Shown: piece by piece, positions 19,463 through 31,340 of the stretch
Layout: every line of letters begins with the position of its first letter
How positions within the stretch are numbered: position 1 is the stretch's first letter
Assembly (NCBI RefSeq): GCF_002000125.1
Contig: NZ_MLHH01000004.1
Coordinates: forward strand, 33,254-97,253
From: Rodentibacter heidelbergensis
GTDB taxonomy: Bacteria; Pseudomonadota; Gammaproteobacteria; Enterobacterales; Pasteurellaceae
Direction: 5' to 3'
Length of the DNA: 64,000 bases
Translations under genes and position numbers: made by a program
The notes under the pieces: model-generated
Database searches by the model: none
Seen by the model: only the letters and a program-made list of their open reading frames with translations
What the model was told of the DNA's origin: nothing

Positions 19463-19483
19463 GGTGTTTTCCTTTGTTAAATA

Positions 19484-20353
19484 TTAGTTTTTATATGCCA
19501 AAATTTCACCCATACGAACCGGCTCGCCTACGCTGAGGTGGTCTGCCAATCGTACTTGATTTTCTTGGAATAAATTAATGACGGTAGAGCCGAGTTGGAA
19601 CCAACCCATTTCTTGACCTTTTACTAGTTTCACTGCATTTTCGCCTTCGTAGGTCCAGCTTTTCACTTCATGATGACGTGGTGGATTGATGACCCCTGCC
19701 CATGTTGTCCCAATGCTTGCGGTGACCGTTGCCCCTACTAAAATTTGTACCATCGTGCCAAATTCTGTATCAAACACACAAATTACCCGTTCGTTACGGG
19801 CAAATAAATTCGGTACATGCTGAGCCAAAAACGGATTGACGGAGAATAAATCGCCGGGAACATAAATCATTTTACGCAGTATCCCATCGCAAGGCATATG
19901 CACACGGTGATAATCTCTTGGCGAAAGATAAGTGGTGACAAACTCACCATTTTTAAAGGTATCCACTAATTCTTTTTCTTCTGCCAATAAATCCTCTAAA
20001 CGGAAAAAATGCCCTTTGGCTTGTAATAAGCGATTATCATCAATATGACCATATTCACTGATACGACCGTCTGCCGGCAAGCAAAGTGCGGTCGGATTTT
20101 GGTTAATTGGACGGGCGTTATCTTTGAGCGGGCGAATAAAAAATTCGTTGAAACTTTCGTAGTCATTAAATTGTTCTTTTTGCGCAATACTCATATCAAT
20201 GTTGTATTTTTTCGCAAAGGCTTTGATGGAAAGATGGGTGATTGCTCCCCATTTTTGCTTAGCAAACCAGCCGGCAAATTGGGTTAAATAATGTTGAGGC
20301 ATCACATATTGAAAAGCCACTTTTAAACGTTGCCAATAAGAAATTGAATGCAT
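19484..20353 (-). CDS. psd: Phosphatidylserine decarboxylase proenzyme
   Basis: A 289-residue inner-membrane enzyme making phosphatidylethanolamine. The self-cleavage motif LGST is near the end; Ser256 would become the pyruvoyl group, leaving a 34-residue alpha chain, as in the E. coli enzyme. Other motifs: [12 protein letters not shown] (with the conserved catalytic Asp-His) and [15 protein letters not shown]. Full length. It is transcribed towards fklB. Confidence 0.95.
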   Translation of the reverse strand: MHSISYWQRLKVAFQYVMPQHYLTQFAGWFAKQKWGAITHLSIKAFAKKYNIDMSIAQKEQFNDYESFNEFFIRPLKDNARPINQNPTALCLPADGRISEYGHIDDNRLLQAKGHFFRLEDLLAEEKELVDTFKNGEFVTTYLSPRDYHRVHMPCDGILRKMIYVPGDLFSVNPFLAQHVPNLFARNERVICVFDTEFGTMVQILVGATVTASIGTTWAGVINPPRHHEVKSWTYEGENAVKLVKGQEMGWFQLGSTVINLFQENQVRLADHLSVGEPVRMGEILAYKN

Positions 20354-20520
20354 ATTTATTTTTCCTCATGAAAATGAGCGGTGATTATAGCAATTTTTGT
20401 CATTCTTCCAACGTTTAAATTCTATGTAACGGTGAGGGAAAAGGTTTGGTCTATCGCCATTGTTGGGAACACTTACGTTTTAATAGTAGATTTTTTGAGC
20501 GAGATGAGAAGCGGGCGATT

Positions 20521-20549
20521 TTGTAATCGCTATTAAAATACCGTATAAT
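20521..20549 (+). promoter_or_regulatory. Sigma-70 promoter for fabZ-lpxA
   Basis: -35 TTGTAA (20521-20526), a 17-bp spacer, and consensus -10 TATAAT (20544-20549), 36 bp before the fabZ start. It marks fabZ as the head of its own unit here rather than being joined to lpxD. Confidence 0.65.
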
Positions 20550-20585
20550 TTCGCCTATCTTGCATTTTTTTAAAAGGGATTAAAC

Positions 20586-21035
20586 GTGTCAGAAATTCAA
20601 GCAGACAGAGTGATTGAAGCAAAAGAAATTATGACTTTATTACCACACCGTTATCCGTTTTTATTAGTGGATCGTGTGTTGGATTTCAAAGAAGGCGAAT
20701 GGTTAAAAGCGATCAAAAATATCAGCGTGAATGAACCCTGTTTTACCGGGCATTTCCCCGGAGAGCCGATTTTACCGGGCGTGTTAATTTTAGAAGCGCT
20801 GGCGCAAGCCATGGGGATTTTGGCTTTCAAAACCCACGAATTAAAAGGGGGAGAGCTGTTTTATTTTGCGGGGATTGATGAAGCCCGTTTTAAACGCCCG
20901 GTCCTACCCGGGGATCAAATGGAATTAAACGTTAAAGTCATCAAAGAACGCCGTGGGATCACCGCATTCACCGGTATTGCAACGGTCAATGGTGAAGTGG
21001 CTTGTGAAGCGAAATTAATGTGCGCTCGTCGCTAA
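20586..21035 (+). CDS. fabZ: 3-hydroxyacyl-[acyl-carrier-protein] dehydratase FabZ
   Basis: A 149-residue hot-dog-fold dehydratase of fatty-acid elongation. The catalytic His56 lies in [13 protein letters not shown] and Glu70 in LILEALAQ. The start is GTG 20586 after AAAGGGA. lpxA follows after 14 bp, the usual coupling of membrane-lipid and lipid A synthesis, since both use 3-hydroxyacyl-ACP. Confidence 0.95.
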   Translation: MSEIQADRVIEAKEIMTLLPHRYPFLLVDRVLDFKEGEWLKAIKNISVNEPCFTGHFPGEPILPGVLILEALAQAMGILAFKTHELKGGELFYFAGIDEARFKRPVLPGDQMELNVKVIKERRGITAFTGIATVNGEVACEAKLMCARR

Positions 21036-21049
21036 GTAAGGAAATAACT

Positions 21050-21838
21050 ATGATTCACTCAAGTGCAAAAATCCACCCGACAGCATTAGTTGAAGACGGG
21101 GCTATTATTGGTGAGGATGTGGTCATTGGTCCTTTTTGTATTGTTGAAGGAAGTGTGGAGATTAAAGCACGCACCGTGCTGAAATCTCATGTGGTCGTAC
21201 GCGGTGATACGGTAATTGGTGAAGATAACGAAATTTATCAATTTGCAACGATTGGGGAAGTCAACCAAGATTTAAAATACAAAGGTGAAGCGACGAAAAC
21301 CATCGTAGGAAATGCCAACAAAATTCGTGAACATGTGACGATTCATCGTGGCACGATTCAAGGGGGCGGGGTTACCCGTATCGGCAATAATAATCTTCTG
21401 ATGATTAATGTTCATGTGGCACATGATTGTCAAATTAAAAACAACTGCATTTTAGCCAATAATGCCACCCTGGCCGGTCATGTGGAATTAGATGATTTTG
21501 TCATTGTTGGGGGAATGTCTGCCATTCACCAGTTTGTTGTGGTGGGCGCACACGTTATGCTCGGCGGCGGCTCTATGGTGAGCCAAGATGTGCCGCCTTA
21601 TGTGATGGCGCAAGGCAACCATGCCCGCCCGTTTGGTGTGAATTTAGAAGGGTTAAAACGCCGTGGGTTTGATAAGCCGACAATGCATGCCATTCGTAAT
21701 GTTTACAAAATGATTTATCGCAGTGGGAAAACCCTTGAGGAAGTGATACCGGAAATTGAACAAATCGCAGAAACAGATTCTGCCATTAGTTTTTTCACTG
21801 ATTTTTTCAAGCGTTCGACACGCGGTATTATTCGTTAA
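21050..21838 (+). CDS. lpxA: UDP-N-acetylglucosamine acyltransferase
   Basis: A 262-residue enzyme performing the first step of lipid A synthesis. Left-handed beta-helix hexapeptide repeats run through residues 1-185 ([18 protein letters not shown], shown here only as VIGPFCIV). HVAHDCQI contains the catalytic His near residue 125. The C-terminal helical part follows. ATG 21050 after AAGGAAATA fits better than an upstream in-frame start at 21020, which would overlap fabZ. Same length as E. coli LpxA. Confidence 0.95.
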   Translation: MIHSSAKIHPTALVEDGAIIGEDVVIGPFCIVEGSVEIKARTVLKSHVVVRGDTVIGEDNEIYQFATIGEVNQDLKYKGEATKTIVGNANKIREHVTIHRGTIQGGGVTRIGNNNLLMINVHVAHDCQIKNNCILANNATLAGHVELDDFVIVGGMSAIHQFVVVGAHVMLGGGSMVSQDVPPYVMAQGNHARPFGVNLEGLKRRGFDKPTMHAIRNVYKMIYRSGKTLEEVIPEIEQIAETDSAISFFTDFFKRSTRGIIR

Positions 21839-21895
21839 TCTCGAACCTTTATCCTCCTTCCAAAATGGAAATTTTCAAGAAATCAATTGTAAATC

Positions 21896-21930
21896 AACCG
21901 CACTTTCAGATTAAAAGTGCGGTTATTTTT
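21896..21930 (+). terminator. Uptake-signal hairpin terminator between lpxA and lpxB
   Basis: An 11-bp stem AACCGCACTTT/AAAGTGCGGTT (21896-21906 with 21914-21924) followed by ATTTTTT. It probably separates lpxB expression in part from fabZ-lpxA. Confidence 0.7.
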
Positions 21931-21943
21931 TAGGATAAATTTA

Positions 21944-23116
21944 ATGAATAAAGAAAACATCACCATTGCCCTTGTTGCCGGAGAAGTGTCGGGCGATATT
22001 CTCGGTGCCGGCCTTATTCGCCAACTGAAAATTCATTATCCTCATGCCCGTTTTATTGGCATTGCTGGGCCTCGTATGTTGGCTGAGGGGTGCGAAACCT
22101 TGGTGGATATGGAAGCGCTTTCTGTGATGGGGTTGGCGGAAGTGGTGAAGCATTTACCTCATTTGCTAAAAATCCGTAAAAAGGTGATCCAAACCATGTT
22201 GCGTGAAAAGCCTGATGTGTATATCGGGATTGATGCACCGGATTTTAATTTAGATGTGGAGTTAAAACTCAAAGCCAATGGCATTAAAACCATTCATTAT
22301 GTCAGCCCTTCCGTGTGGGCGTGGCGTCAAAACCGTATTCACAAAATTGCAAAAGCCACACACCAAGTATTAGCCTTTTTACCTTTTGAAAAGGCCTTTT
22401 ATGATAAATTCAATGTGCCTTGCCGTTTTATCGGTCACACCATGGCCGATGCCATTCCCCTTAAACCCAATCGAGCCGAGGCGTGCCAATTTCTCAATAT
22501 TGATCCTACTCAACGTTATTTGGCGATACTGGTTGGAAGCCGAGGTTCGGAAGTTGAATTTTTAGCCGAGCCTTTTTTGAAAACCGCCTTATTGTTGAAG
22601 GCACAATTTCCTGATCTGCAATTTCTTGTGCCTTTAGTGAATGAAAAACGCCGACAGCAATTCGAAGCCATTAAGGCAAAAGTAGCACCGGATTTAGCGA
22701 TGCACCTGATCGATGGCAATGCACGCCAAGTTTTAATTGCTGCACAGGCTACATTATTGGCTTCCGGCACAGCCGCGCTTGAGGCCATGTTATGTAAATC
22801 GCCAATGGTGGTGGGTTATAAAATGAAACCCCTCACTTATTTACTGGCTAAACGCTTGGTAAAAACGGACTATATTTCCTTACCTAATCTCCTAGCGAAT
22901 GAAATGCTTGTGCCGGAGATGATTCAAGAAAATTGTGAACCTGCATTACTGGCCGAAAGATTGGCGGTCTATTTATCGGACGAAGAAAGTGCGGTTAAAA
23001 ATCGCCATGTTTTAATTCAACGCTTTACGGATTTACACCAACAAATCCAATGTGATGCGGATAAACAAGCGGCCCAAGCGGTGATTGATTTATTAGAGGA
23101 AAACCAACATGTTTAA
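21944..23116 (+). CDS. lpxB: Lipid-A-disaccharide synthase
   Basis: A 390-residue GT19 glycosyltransferase joining UDP-diacylglucosamine and lipid X. Motifs: [15 protein letters not shown] at the N-terminus, [36 protein letters not shown], and [14 protein letters not shown] 21944 follows AGGATAAATTTA; an upstream extension to 21917 would add nine residues and overlap the terminator. It overlaps rnhB by 8 bp. Confidence 0.95.
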   Translation: MNKENITIALVAGEVSGDILGAGLIRQLKIHYPHARFIGIAGPRMLAEGCETLVDMEALSVMGLAEVVKHLPHLLKIRKKVIQTMLREKPDVYIGIDAPDFNLDVELKLKANGIKTIHYVSPSVWAWRQNRIHKIAKATHQVLAFLPFEKAFYDKFNVPCRFIGHTMADAIPLKPNRAEACQFLNIDPTQRYLAILVGSRGSEVEFLAEPFLKTALLLKAQFPDLQFLVPLVNEKRRQQFEAIKAKVAPDLAMHLIDGNARQVLIAAQATLLASGTAALEAMLCKSPMVVGYKMKPLTYLLAKRLVKTDYISLPNLLANEMLVPEMIQENCEPALLAERLAVYLSDEESAVKNRHVLIQRFTDLHQQIQCDADKQAAQAVIDLLEENQHV

Positions 23117-23702
23117 CTATCCCCAAGGCTATGAGCTGATTGCCGGTGTCGATGAAGTGGGGCGGGGGCCTTTAGTGGGAGCCGTGGTGACAGCGGCTGT
23201 CATTTTAGATCCGAATCAGCCCATTGAGGGCTTAGCCGATTCTAAAAAATTGACGGAAAAAAAACGCCTTGCACTGGCAGAAGAAATTAAACAAAAGGCG
23301 CTCGCCTGGGCGTTGGGGCGGGCGGAAGCAGAGGAAATAGACGAACTGAATATTTTGCAAGCATCCTTACTTGCCATGACAAGAGCGGTAAAATCCTTAA
23401 AAATTCAACCGCACTTTGTGCTGGTGGATGGCAATAACATTCCTCAAGATCTTGATATTCCCGCCCAAGCCATTGTCAAAGGCGATAGTTTAGTGGCTGA
23501 AATTAGTGCTGCCTCTATTTTGGCAAAAGTGGCGCGGGATCAGGAAATGGAAGCCTTAGATCGTCAATATCCTGAGTATGCCTTTGCGCAACATAAAGGC
23601 TATCCGACCAAATTACACTTAGAAAAACTCGCTGAATTCGGGGCATTACCTCAGCACCGCTGTAGTTTTGCACCGGTTCGTAAAGTTTTGGAACATCGCT
23701 AA
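23109..23702 (+). CDS. rnhB: Ribonuclease HII
   Basis: A 197-residue enzyme that cuts RNA in RNA/DNA hybrids and at single ribonucleotides. [10 protein letters not shown] (13-22) holds the first Asp-Glu pair, VLVDGN the next Asp, and [12 protein letters not shown] the last. Translation is coupled to lpxB by overlapping start and stop. Full length. Confidence 0.95.
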   Translation: MFNYPQGYELIAGVDEVGRGPLVGAVVTAAVILDPNQPIEGLADSKKLTEKKRLALAEEIKQKALAWALGRAEAEEIDELNILQASLLAMTRAVKSLKIQPHFVLVDGNNIPQDLDIPAQAIVKGDSLVAEISAASILAKVARDQEMEALDRQYPEYAFAQHKGYPTKLHLEKLAEFGALPQHRCSFAPVRKVLEHR

Positions 23703-23717
23703 AAGTGAGGAAAGGAA

Positions 23718-25574
23718 ATGAATACCTTATTTACTCATGCACTTTGGGTTAGCCCACTTTTTTGGACGCTGGTGTTGCTCGCCATCGCTGTGGTTTTGTT
23801 CATCAGAAACAAAGTGCGAATGGATGCAGTTGCGCTTTTGGTGATGTTAGCGTTCTATTTGAGCGGTATTCTCACCACCCATGAAATTTTTGCCGGTTTC
23901 AGTGACCCGAATATTATTTTGATAGCTTTGTTGTTTATTATCGGTGAGGGATTGGTGCGTACCGGTGTGGCTTATCAAGTCAGTGAAGGGATCTTAAAAC
24001 TTGCCGGAAATAGTGAAACCAAAGTTTTGGTATTACTGATGCTTGCGGTGGCAGGGTTGGGGGCATTTATGAGTTCTACGGGGGTCGTGGCAATTTTTAT
24101 CCCTGTGGTGTTGATGATTTGCCGCCAAATGAACCTTTCCCCAAAACGTTTAATGATGCCGCTAAGTGTGGCGGGGTTGATAAGCGGTATGATGACCTTG
24201 ATCGCCACCGCACCTAACTTGGTGGTGAATGCCGAATTAGTCAAAGATACCGGTGTGCGTTTAAAGTTTTTTGATTTCACACCTATCGGCATCGTCATTT
24301 TATTGTTAGGTATTGGCTATATGCTTTTAACCCGCCGTTGGTTGGGTGGGGCGATTGCCACCGATAACCCGGAAAATAGCCAACGTTCAATGGGCGAGTT
24401 GATTGATGAATACGGTTTACGGGGGCGTGCAAAGCGTTTTGTAGTGCGTAACGGTTCGCCTTTTATCGGTAAAAATTTAGATGAATTGCATTTACGCACC
24501 AACTATGGGGTGAATGTGTTGGCGATCGAACGTTGGAAACGCTTCCGCCCAACTTATATGATGCCTCTTGCCACTTCGGAAATTCACGAAAAAGATATTT
24601 TGATGATCGATATCGGGCAACAAGAATTTAACCTCACCGAATTTTGCCACACTCACAATTTAGAGCCGGCAGAGATTAAATCCCAATCTTTTGATGAGCA
24701 AGCCAAATCTATTGGTATGGCTGAATTATCCTTAGTACCGGGATCGGCGTTGATTGATAAAACCACACAAGAGGTGGCATTTCGCTCCCGGTATGGATTA
24801 AATGTCGTGGGGATCAAACGGGATGGCGAATTGCTCTCCGACAGCTTTTCCGGCACACCTTATAAACTGGGTGATTTAATTCTTGTAATTGGCGATTGGA
24901 AAGTCATTCGGCAAATGCGTAATCGCACTAAAGATTTTGTGGTGCTGACTTACCCGAAAGAAATGGAACGTGTTGCACCGGCGCAAAGCCAAGCCCCCCA
25001 AGCTTTGCTTTCCGTATCGGTGATGGTGTTATTAATGGTATCCGGCATTGTGCCCAATGTCATTGCTGCTCTCATTGGTTGTTTAATGCTGGGGTATTTC
25101 CGTTGTATTGATGCCAAAAGTGCTTATGAGGCTATTCATTGGCCAAGTTTAATTTTGATTATCGGCATGATGCCTTTTGCCACCGCATTACAAAAAACCG
25201 GCGGCATTCAGCTTGCGGTGGAGATGATGCTCCGCTTGGTGGGGGATTGGGGGATGTATTTCGTACTAATGATGTTGTTCGTCTTTTGTGCGGTAATAGG
25301 CTTATTTATCTCTAATACCGCCACGGCAATTTTAGTCGCCCCCATCGCCATTTCATTGGCACAACAGCTTCAAGTTTCCCCTATTCCTTTTGCGATGGTG
25401 GTGGCAATTGCCGCTTCTGCCGCCTTTATGACACCGGTTTCCTCACCGGTGAATACCATGGTAGTGGGGCCGGGGGGATATAAATTTAGTGATTTTTTAA
25501 AAATTGGCGTGCCCTTTACTTTGATTGTCATGGTCGTCAGTGTCTTTTTAATTCCATTTTTATTTCCCTTTTAA
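23718..25574 (+). CDS. SLC13/DASS-family permease with two TrkA-C domains
   Basis: A 618-residue inner-membrane transporter. About 12 hydrophobic segments are split into two halves (about 10-205 and 415-615). The hallmark loops ATAPNLVVNAEL near residue 160 and ATAILVAPIAISLA/TPVSSPVNTMVVGPGGY at the end match Na+-coupled anion (dicarboxylate/sulfate) symporters. Between the halves, residues about 215-410 carry two regulatory TrkA-C (RCK-C) domains. The substrate cannot be told from the sequence. It starts 15 bp after rnhB with GAGGAAAGG. Confidence 0.85.
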   Translation: MNTLFTHALWVSPLFWTLVLLAIAVVLFIRNKVRMDAVALLVMLAFYLSGILTTHEIFAGFSDPNIILIALLFIIGEGLVRTGVAYQVSEGILKLAGNSETKVLVLLMLAVAGLGAFMSSTGVVAIFIPVVLMICRQMNLSPKRLMMPLSVAGLISGMMTLIATAPNLVVNAELVKDTGVRLKFFDFTPIGIVILLLGIGYMLLTRRWLGGAIATDNPENSQRSMGELIDEYGLRGRAKRFVVRNGSPFIGKNLDELHLRTNYGVNVLAIERWKRFRPTYMMPLATSEIHEKDILMIDIGQQEFNLTEFCHTHNLEPAEIKSQSFDEQAKSIGMAELSLVPGSALIDKTTQEVAFRSRYGLNVVGIKRDGELLSDSFSGTPYKLGDLILVIGDWKVIRQMRNRTKDFVVLTYPKEMERVAPAQSQAPQALLSVSVMVLLMVSGIVPNVIAALIGCLMLGYFRCIDAKSAYEAIHWPSLILIIGMMPFATALQKTGGIQLAVEMMLRLVGDWGMYFVLMMLFVFCAVIGLFISNTATAILVAPIAISLAQQLQVSPIPFAMVVAIAASAAFMTPVSSPVNTMVVGPGGYKFSDFLKIGVPFTLIVMVVSVFLIPFLFPF

Positions 25575-25608
25575 GCATTGAGATTTAAAACAAAATTTAA
25601 GGAAAAAT

Positions 25609-26541
<933 letters not shown>

Positions 26542-26542
<1 letters not shown>

Positions 26543-27585
26543 TGGAAAATAACTTAAATTTACACCGCACTTTGTTAGGTATTGCTGCCGTTGTTGTGAT
26601 TTTAGCAGGGATCAAATTAGCCGCAGAAATTGTTGTGCCATTTTTACTGGCACTTTTTATTGCCATTATTTGTTCACCGGTAATTAAATCAATGACCGAT
26701 AGACGAGTGCCTCACTGGTTGGCAATGGTACTATTATTTGTTTTTATTTCCCTGATTTTCTTCTTTTTAATCGGGTTAATTAATAGCAGTGCTCGGGAAT
26801 TTACCCAATCGATTCCCCAATATAAAACCTTGCTTTCAGAACGAATCAATGATCTGATGGCATTGGCACAACGTTTTAACTTACCGCTTTCTTTTTCTCG
26901 AGATACGATTCAAGAATATTTCGATCCGAGTATCATCATGAATTTGGTGAGCCGAGTGTTACTCAATTTTTCCGGTGTGGTGAGCAATGCCTTCGTCTTG
27001 GTGCTGGTGGTGATTTTTATGCTTGCGGAAGCACCGACAATGAAACACAAATTCGCCGTTGTGATAAGCGCTACTCCTCATGATGTAGAAAAAGAAGAAC
27101 GGCATATTGACCGCATTTTACAGGGGGTGATTGGCTACCTTGGCATTAAAAGTATCACCAGTTTACTGACCGGTGTTGCGATTTTCATTTTGTTGGAAGC
27201 CTGCGGTGTTCAATATGCCATTTTATGGGCAACACTCAGTTTCTTGCTTAATTATATTCCGAATATTGGTTCAATCATCGCCGCCATTCCTATTATCGTA
27301 CAGGCTTTATTATTAAATGGTTTTGGTATTGGTTTTGCAGTAACAACCGGCGTGATTGCCATCAATATGGTGATTGGTAATATTCTTGAACCTAAAATGA
27401 TGGGGCAACGTCTTGGGCTTTCCACTTTAGTGGTTTTCCTTTCCCTCTTATTTTGGGGATGGCTGTTAGGAACCGTGGGGATGCTCCTTTCCGTTCCCCT
27501 CACCATGGCATTAAAAATTGCCTTAGAAGCCGACCCTAATACGGTAAAGTATGCAGCATTGTTGGGTGATGTGGAAAAGGAGTAA
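26542..27585 (+). CDS. AI-2E (PerM/TqsA/YdiK) family transporter
   Basis: A 347-residue inner-membrane protein starting at GTG 26542, which overlaps the glnB TAG by one base. It has about seven to eight hydrophobic segments: two pairs at the N-terminus (about 10-80), one near 150, and four in the C-terminal half (about 205-330). The family motif around LNYIPNIGSIIAAIP and GNILEPKMMG is present. Members export autoinducer-2 or ions; the substrate is unassigned here. Confidence 0.88.
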
Positions 27586-27632
27586 CTCATAGCATAACTA
27601 TCTTCCCGCATTTCTAACACTGTCTAAAATCT

Positions 27633-27686
27633 AACAAGATATGTAGTGATATGTTTTTTTGTATATCATTGCATATCTTGTTATAT
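27633..27686. terminator. Long imperfect hairpin between convergent genes
   Basis: A 20-bp stem with two mismatches (27633-27652 with about 27663-27682, ends AACAAGATATG/CATATCTTGTT) and a short T-rich loop. It lies between the AI-2E transporter (plus) and the NTF2-like gene (minus). It lacks a GC-rich stem, so it may be a terminator for one or both units or an unrelated palindrome. Confidence 0.45.
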
Positions 27687-27775
27687 ATTCACTTCCTTAA
27701 TCATTTTTATTTCTTAGGTCATAACTGAAGTCGATTAGCCCTCATGTGATAACACTAGAGAGCTTTTTAATACAA

Positions 27776-28264
27776 TCAATTCCCTTGATTTTTATCCCAA
27801 TTAATCCACATTCGGTTGATTTGGCGTTGCCCTTCGTTCATACGGGTGCGGAAGTACATTTTTAAACGCATGGCTTCTACTTGCTCACCAAAAAATGAGG
27901 CTTTTAAATCGTAGGTTGCGGTTAACCTATCTTTTCCGATAGGAAGCACTTTGATAGCTTTCAACATATCGTAATAGAGCACGCCGTCTTTTAAATTTTT
28001 TAGCCAATCCGCTTTTGTAAAGCGTTCCCTTTTTCCATTGCGGATGACGGTTAATACAAAATCATCAGCAAGTAATTGATCAAGTTTAAGGTAGTTTTCG
28101 TTTTCAAGAGCGATCACAAGCTGTGTGTACAATTGTGCCAGCTCAAGCTGTTCTGAGTCACGGTTTCGCATATCATATAATGCAGGTGCGATAGCAATCG
28201 CACTGATAGCAAGTGATAACAAAAGCGAGAAAAAAACATGGCGTAATTTCATGCTGTTTACCAA
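27776..28264 (-). CDS. NTF2-like/SnoaL-fold membrane-anchored protein
   Basis: A 162-residue protein. An N-terminal hydrophobic helix (about 8-28) acts as signal or anchor. The rest reads like an NTF2-like cone: LVIALENENYLKLDQLLADDFVL early, then FTKADWLKNLKDG, and a C-terminal beta-rich part ending WINWDK. Ligand unknown. The start at 28264 overlaps the upstream MFS gene stop by 7 bp, giving translational coupling; a second ATG at 28252 would also keep the whole signal segment. Confidence 0.6.
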   Translation of the reverse strand: MVNSMKLRHVFFSLLLSLAISAIAIAPALYDMRNRDSEQLELAQLYTQLVIALENENYLKLDQLLADDFVLTVIRNGKRERFTKADWLKNLKDGVLYYDMLKAIKVLPIGKDRLTATYDLKASFFGEQVEAMRLKMYFRTRMNEGQRQINRMWINWDKNQGN

Positions 28265-29328
28265 ATTAAAAAGACGACGGGAATAATGTTCATCACCAAG
28301 GTGGTGGTACCGGCTAAAATGAGCTTAGAGGTGCCAAACATAAGCCCTTGGTTCACGCCTTTATCTAACTTCACAAGCATATTGGCCATGGCTGTATTGG
28401 CAAAGAGGCTGACAAAGGCAAAGAGTATTAAATAAAGGTAAGCCGTGATAAAAGAAAGAAAATCGATAACATAAAACCAAGGCACAATCAGCGCAATCAC
28501 CAAAAGCGGTGCAATATAGGTGAGTTTTACTACGCCAAAATCAAGCTTTCTGGAAAAGCGGGCTTGGAATAGTACCGCAATCAAATTATTGATAAAAAAA
28601 GCAAGAGGGATAGATTCGGGATTATCCAATAAATTACTGAAAATATAAGGGAAAATAATATAAAAGGAGGTGCTCATCGCCAGTGGGATAAAGAGTAATA
28701 AATGAGCAAATATGAAGCGTTTAGTTAATATTTGCTTCATATTATGAAATCGAAAGGCGCTGCTTCTTACTTTGCAAGGGGCTTCTTTCACGGCAACAAG
28801 CATAAAGAGCAACATGGATACTTCAATAGCACAGCTTAACCAAATCAACATTTCCGGTAATTGGAAATGTAAAAACGGTAGGGCGAGTAGCGGGGCAAAC
28901 ATTGAAGCCAAACTTTGAATACGCAAAAATTTTCCCTGTGCTTTGGCTTTATCCTGATAATTATCTGCGGCCGTTGAAAGCAGTAAAGCTCGGGCATTGG
29001 TGCCAAATAATGTGCTACCTAAACCAAAAAAGAAGGTTGCCAATAACAAAAGTGGGTAATAGTCTGTGGTAATCAGCAAAATATAGGCAGCCGCATCCAT
29101 TAAACAACCGATAAGCATCATTTTTGAGCGACCGAAACTGTCTCCCCATGCGCCGGCAAATAAAGAAAAGGCTTGGCTGGCAAAGACTAACAATGAAAAG
29201 GCACTGGCAATTTGCGAGGTATCAAAGCCTTTATTGTTTTGTAAATAGATAAAAAAGACGCTTTGCATTGCGGTGTAGGCCACACCGGAGAAGAAACGCC
29301 GCCATAAAATCACATTTTGAATATTCAT
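28258..29328 (-). CDS. Major facilitator superfamily transporter
   Basis: A 356-residue integral membrane protein with about 11-12 hydrophobic segments. The loop between segments 2 and 3 (GAWGDSFGRSKMMLIG) is the MFS motif A (G-x3-D-x2-GR-x-K). It has a short central loop and reduced length compared with the usual 390-400 residues. Substrate unknown. It is transcribed with the NTF2-like gene behind it. Confidence 0.85.
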   Translation of the reverse strand: MNIQNVILWRRFFSGVAYTAMQSVFFIYLQNNKGFDTSQIASAFSLLVFASQAFSLFAGAWGDSFGRSKMMLIGCLMDAAAYILLITTDYYPLLLLATFFFGLGSTLFGTNARALLLSTAADNYQDKAKAQGKFLRIQSLASMFAPLLALPFLHFQLPEMLIWLSCAIEVSMLLFMLVAVKEAPCKVRSSAFRFHNMKQILTKRFIFAHLLLFIPLAMSTSFYIIFPYIFSNLLDNPESIPLAFFINNLIAVLFQARFSRKLDFGVVKLTYIAPLLVIALIVPWFYVIDFLSFITAYLYLILFAFVSLFANTAMANMLVKLDKGVNQGLMFGTSKLILAGTTTLVMNIIPVVFLIW

Positions 29329-29430
29329 AGTTTATGACTTCCGAAATTAACCCCTCGCATTATAGTAGATTTTCTTTTATTGCAATAAGGATCTTGTGTA
29401 TTGGCTATCATATTGGCGAGTTGCAAAAAT

Positions 29431-29450
29431 GCGGTCAAAATTGACCGCAC
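29431..29450 (-). terminator. Palindromic uptake-signal terminator behind dusC
   Basis: GCGGTCAA and TTGACCGC with AA between (29431-29448) form a perfect stem. On the minus strand a T-run follows. It separates dusC from the MFS gene. Confidence 0.7.
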
Positions 29451-29457
29451 TTTGATC

Positions 29458-30393
29458 TCAATGGGGTTGATGTAATCGTTGCCGCAACGCTTCTGCTGTT
29501 TGGCAGGTTTTTATTTTTTCAAAAATGACATTCGCCTCATCGTATTCTTTATTTAGATAACGTAACCATTGTTTAATGCGTGCCACATGGTAAAAGCCTG
29601 AATCGTGAAAATTTTCCATTTCGGCGTATTTTTGTAATAATTTTTGAATATCTACCCAAGGCATTTTGGTGGTGTTTGATTTGAGTACATGGCTTAAATT
29701 TGGAATGTTTAATGCACCACGTCCCACCATTAAAGCTTGGCAGCCGGTGGTAGCAAGGCAATGTTGTCCATCCTGCCAATGCCAGATTTCCCCATTTGCA
29801 ATCACCGGAATGGAAAGGTGTTTACGGATTTCCCCGATTTTTTCCCAATTGATGCGATCGGCACGATAACCATCAGCTTTGGTGCGACCATGCACGGTGA
29901 TCTCGGTTGCCCCGCCTTGTTGAACGGCATCGGCAATTTCCATTGCTTGGGAAACATCATCCCAGCCTAACCGCACTTTCACACTCACCGGGAAAGATAG
30001 AGGGATGGCTTTCCGTAAAGCCTGTGTGGCACGATAGATTAATTCCGGTTGTTTGAGTAATGCCGCCCCGCCGTGGCTACCGTTCACGGTTTTAGAAGGA
30101 CAACCACAATTAAAATCAATACCGTGCGAACCCAAGCTAATGGCTCGGAGGGCATTTTCGGCTAAGTAATCGGGATGTTGTCCAAGTAATTGCACCCGAA
30201 CTGCTGTTCCTGAGGGGGTGAAACCCTGACTTTTCAGTTCAGGACATAAACGATAGAACACCTTTTCAGGCAGGCACTGATCAACCACACGGATAAATTC
30301 CGTAATACATAAATCGTAATCGTTGATTTCAGTGAGAAGTTGGCGTACGAAAGGATCCAGTACGCCTTGCATAGGGGCGAGAATGACACGCAC
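29458..30393 (-). CDS. dusC: tRNA-dihydrouridine(16) synthase DusC
   Basis: A 311-residue flavoenzyme reducing U16 of tRNAs. It matches DusC rather than DusA/B at the N-terminus ([28 protein letters not shown]). The catalytic Cys98 lies in [20 protein letters not shown], of which [15 protein letters not shown] is the key part. [10 protein letters not shown] and [10 protein letters not shown] are FMN and RNA contacts. It starts 4 bp after djlA. Confidence 0.93.
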   Translation of the reverse strand: MRVILAPMQGVLDPFVRQLLTEINDYDLCITEFIRVVDQCLPEKVFYRLCPELKSQGFTPSGTAVRVQLLGQHPDYLAENALRAISLGSHGIDFNCGCPSKTVNGSHGGAALLKQPELIYRATQALRKAIPLSFPVSVKVRLGWDDVSQAMEIADAVQQGGATEITVHGRTKADGYRADRINWEKIGEIRKHLSIPVIANGEIWHWQDGQHCLATTGCQALMVGRGALNIPNLSHVLKSNTTKMPWVDIQKLLQKYAEMENFHDSGFYHVARIKQWLRYLNKEYDEANVIFEKIKTCQTAEALRQRLHQPH

Positions 30394-30396
30394 GTT

Positions 30397-31266
30397 TTAT
30401 TTCCAGCCTTTTGATTTGCAAATCAAATCATAAGCGGCTTGAATTTGTTGTGCTTTTTCTTTTGCCATTTCCATCATTTCAGGGGGTAATCCTTTGGCGA
30501 CCAATTTATCCGGGTGGTGTTCATTCATTAAGCGGCGATAGGCCCGTTTGACGGTATTGCGATCATCCGTTTCATTCACCCCCAGCACATTATAAGCATC
30601 GTTTAAGGTTGGACCGGAAGTACGTTGGTATGCTCCTTGGTTTTGTTGATATTCGTAATGCCCCCCTTGTTGATAGGCACCTTGCTGATATTGCTGATAA
30701 AAACCGCCTTGCGTGAAAGCACGAGCCGCCATTTCCATTGCGATCATTTGCTCAAATTGCATGCGGGAAAGCCCAAGTTCTTCAGCAATCACATAAAGGA
30801 CTTCTTTTTCACCCTCATGTAGTTGCGAATCTGAGAAGGCTGCCTGCACTTGCACATGTAAGAACATTCGTAATAAATCGGCACGTTGTCCACAACCGAT
30901 ACGAAATTCACGAATGACTTGGCGAATAGGAAAATCCGTTTCTTTGCCACGGCGAAACGCATCTTGGGCAAGACGGCGACCTTGATCGTCTAATTTCATC
31001 TGTGCCATTAATTGGTTAGCCAGTTGAATATCTTCTTCCGTTACTCGGCCTTTGGCTTTACTCAAATGCCCCAATACGGCAAAGGTGGTTTGCATAAAAA
31101 GGGCTTGGCGTGTGGTTTTTCGATTGAAAAAGCTCGAATTCACCGCCCCCAGTTCGTATAACTTTTTATCGGCAATAGAACCTAAAATCAGCCCTGCAAT
31201 GGCACCAAAAAATCCCCCGATTTTCCAGCCGATAAACACCCCTAACATTTTTCCAATAAAATTCAT
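30397..31266 (-). CDS. djlA: Membrane-anchored DnaK co-chaperone DjlA
   Basis: A 289-residue protein. One N-terminal membrane helix (about 5-30, with repeated small residues GVFIGWKIGGFFGAIAG) is followed by a TerB-like central domain (about 55-185), a Gln/Tyr/Gly-rich linker (about 190-220), and a C-terminal J domain with HPD at 251-253. It stimulates DnaK at the inner membrane. It forms a two-gene unit with dusC. Confidence 0.93.
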   Translation of the reverse strand: MNFIGKMLGVFIGWKIGGFFGAIAGLILGSIADKKLYELGAVNSSFFNRKTTRQALFMQTTFAVLGHLSKAKGRVTEEDIQLANQLMAQMKLDDQGRRLAQDAFRRGKETDFPIRQVIREFRIGCGQRADLLRMFLHVQVQAAFSDSQLHEGEKEVLYVIAEELGLSRMQFEQMIAMEMAARAFTQGGFYQQYQQGAYQQGGHYEYQQNQGAYQRTSGPTLNDAYNVLGVNETDDRNTVKRAYRRLMNEHHPDKLVAKGLPPEMMEMAKEKAQQIQAAYDLICKSKGWK

Positions 31267-31340
31267 GCTTTTCCTCTAAAAAGTGCGGTTGTTTTTCACC
31301 GTGTTTTCTAAAATAGCGACAAAGATCGATTTATCAAGTT

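Noticed and set aside
27633..27682. Chromosome dimer resolution (dif) site
   Set aside because: The palindrome lacks the XerC/XerD half-site pattern; it is better explained as a hairpin between convergent genes.
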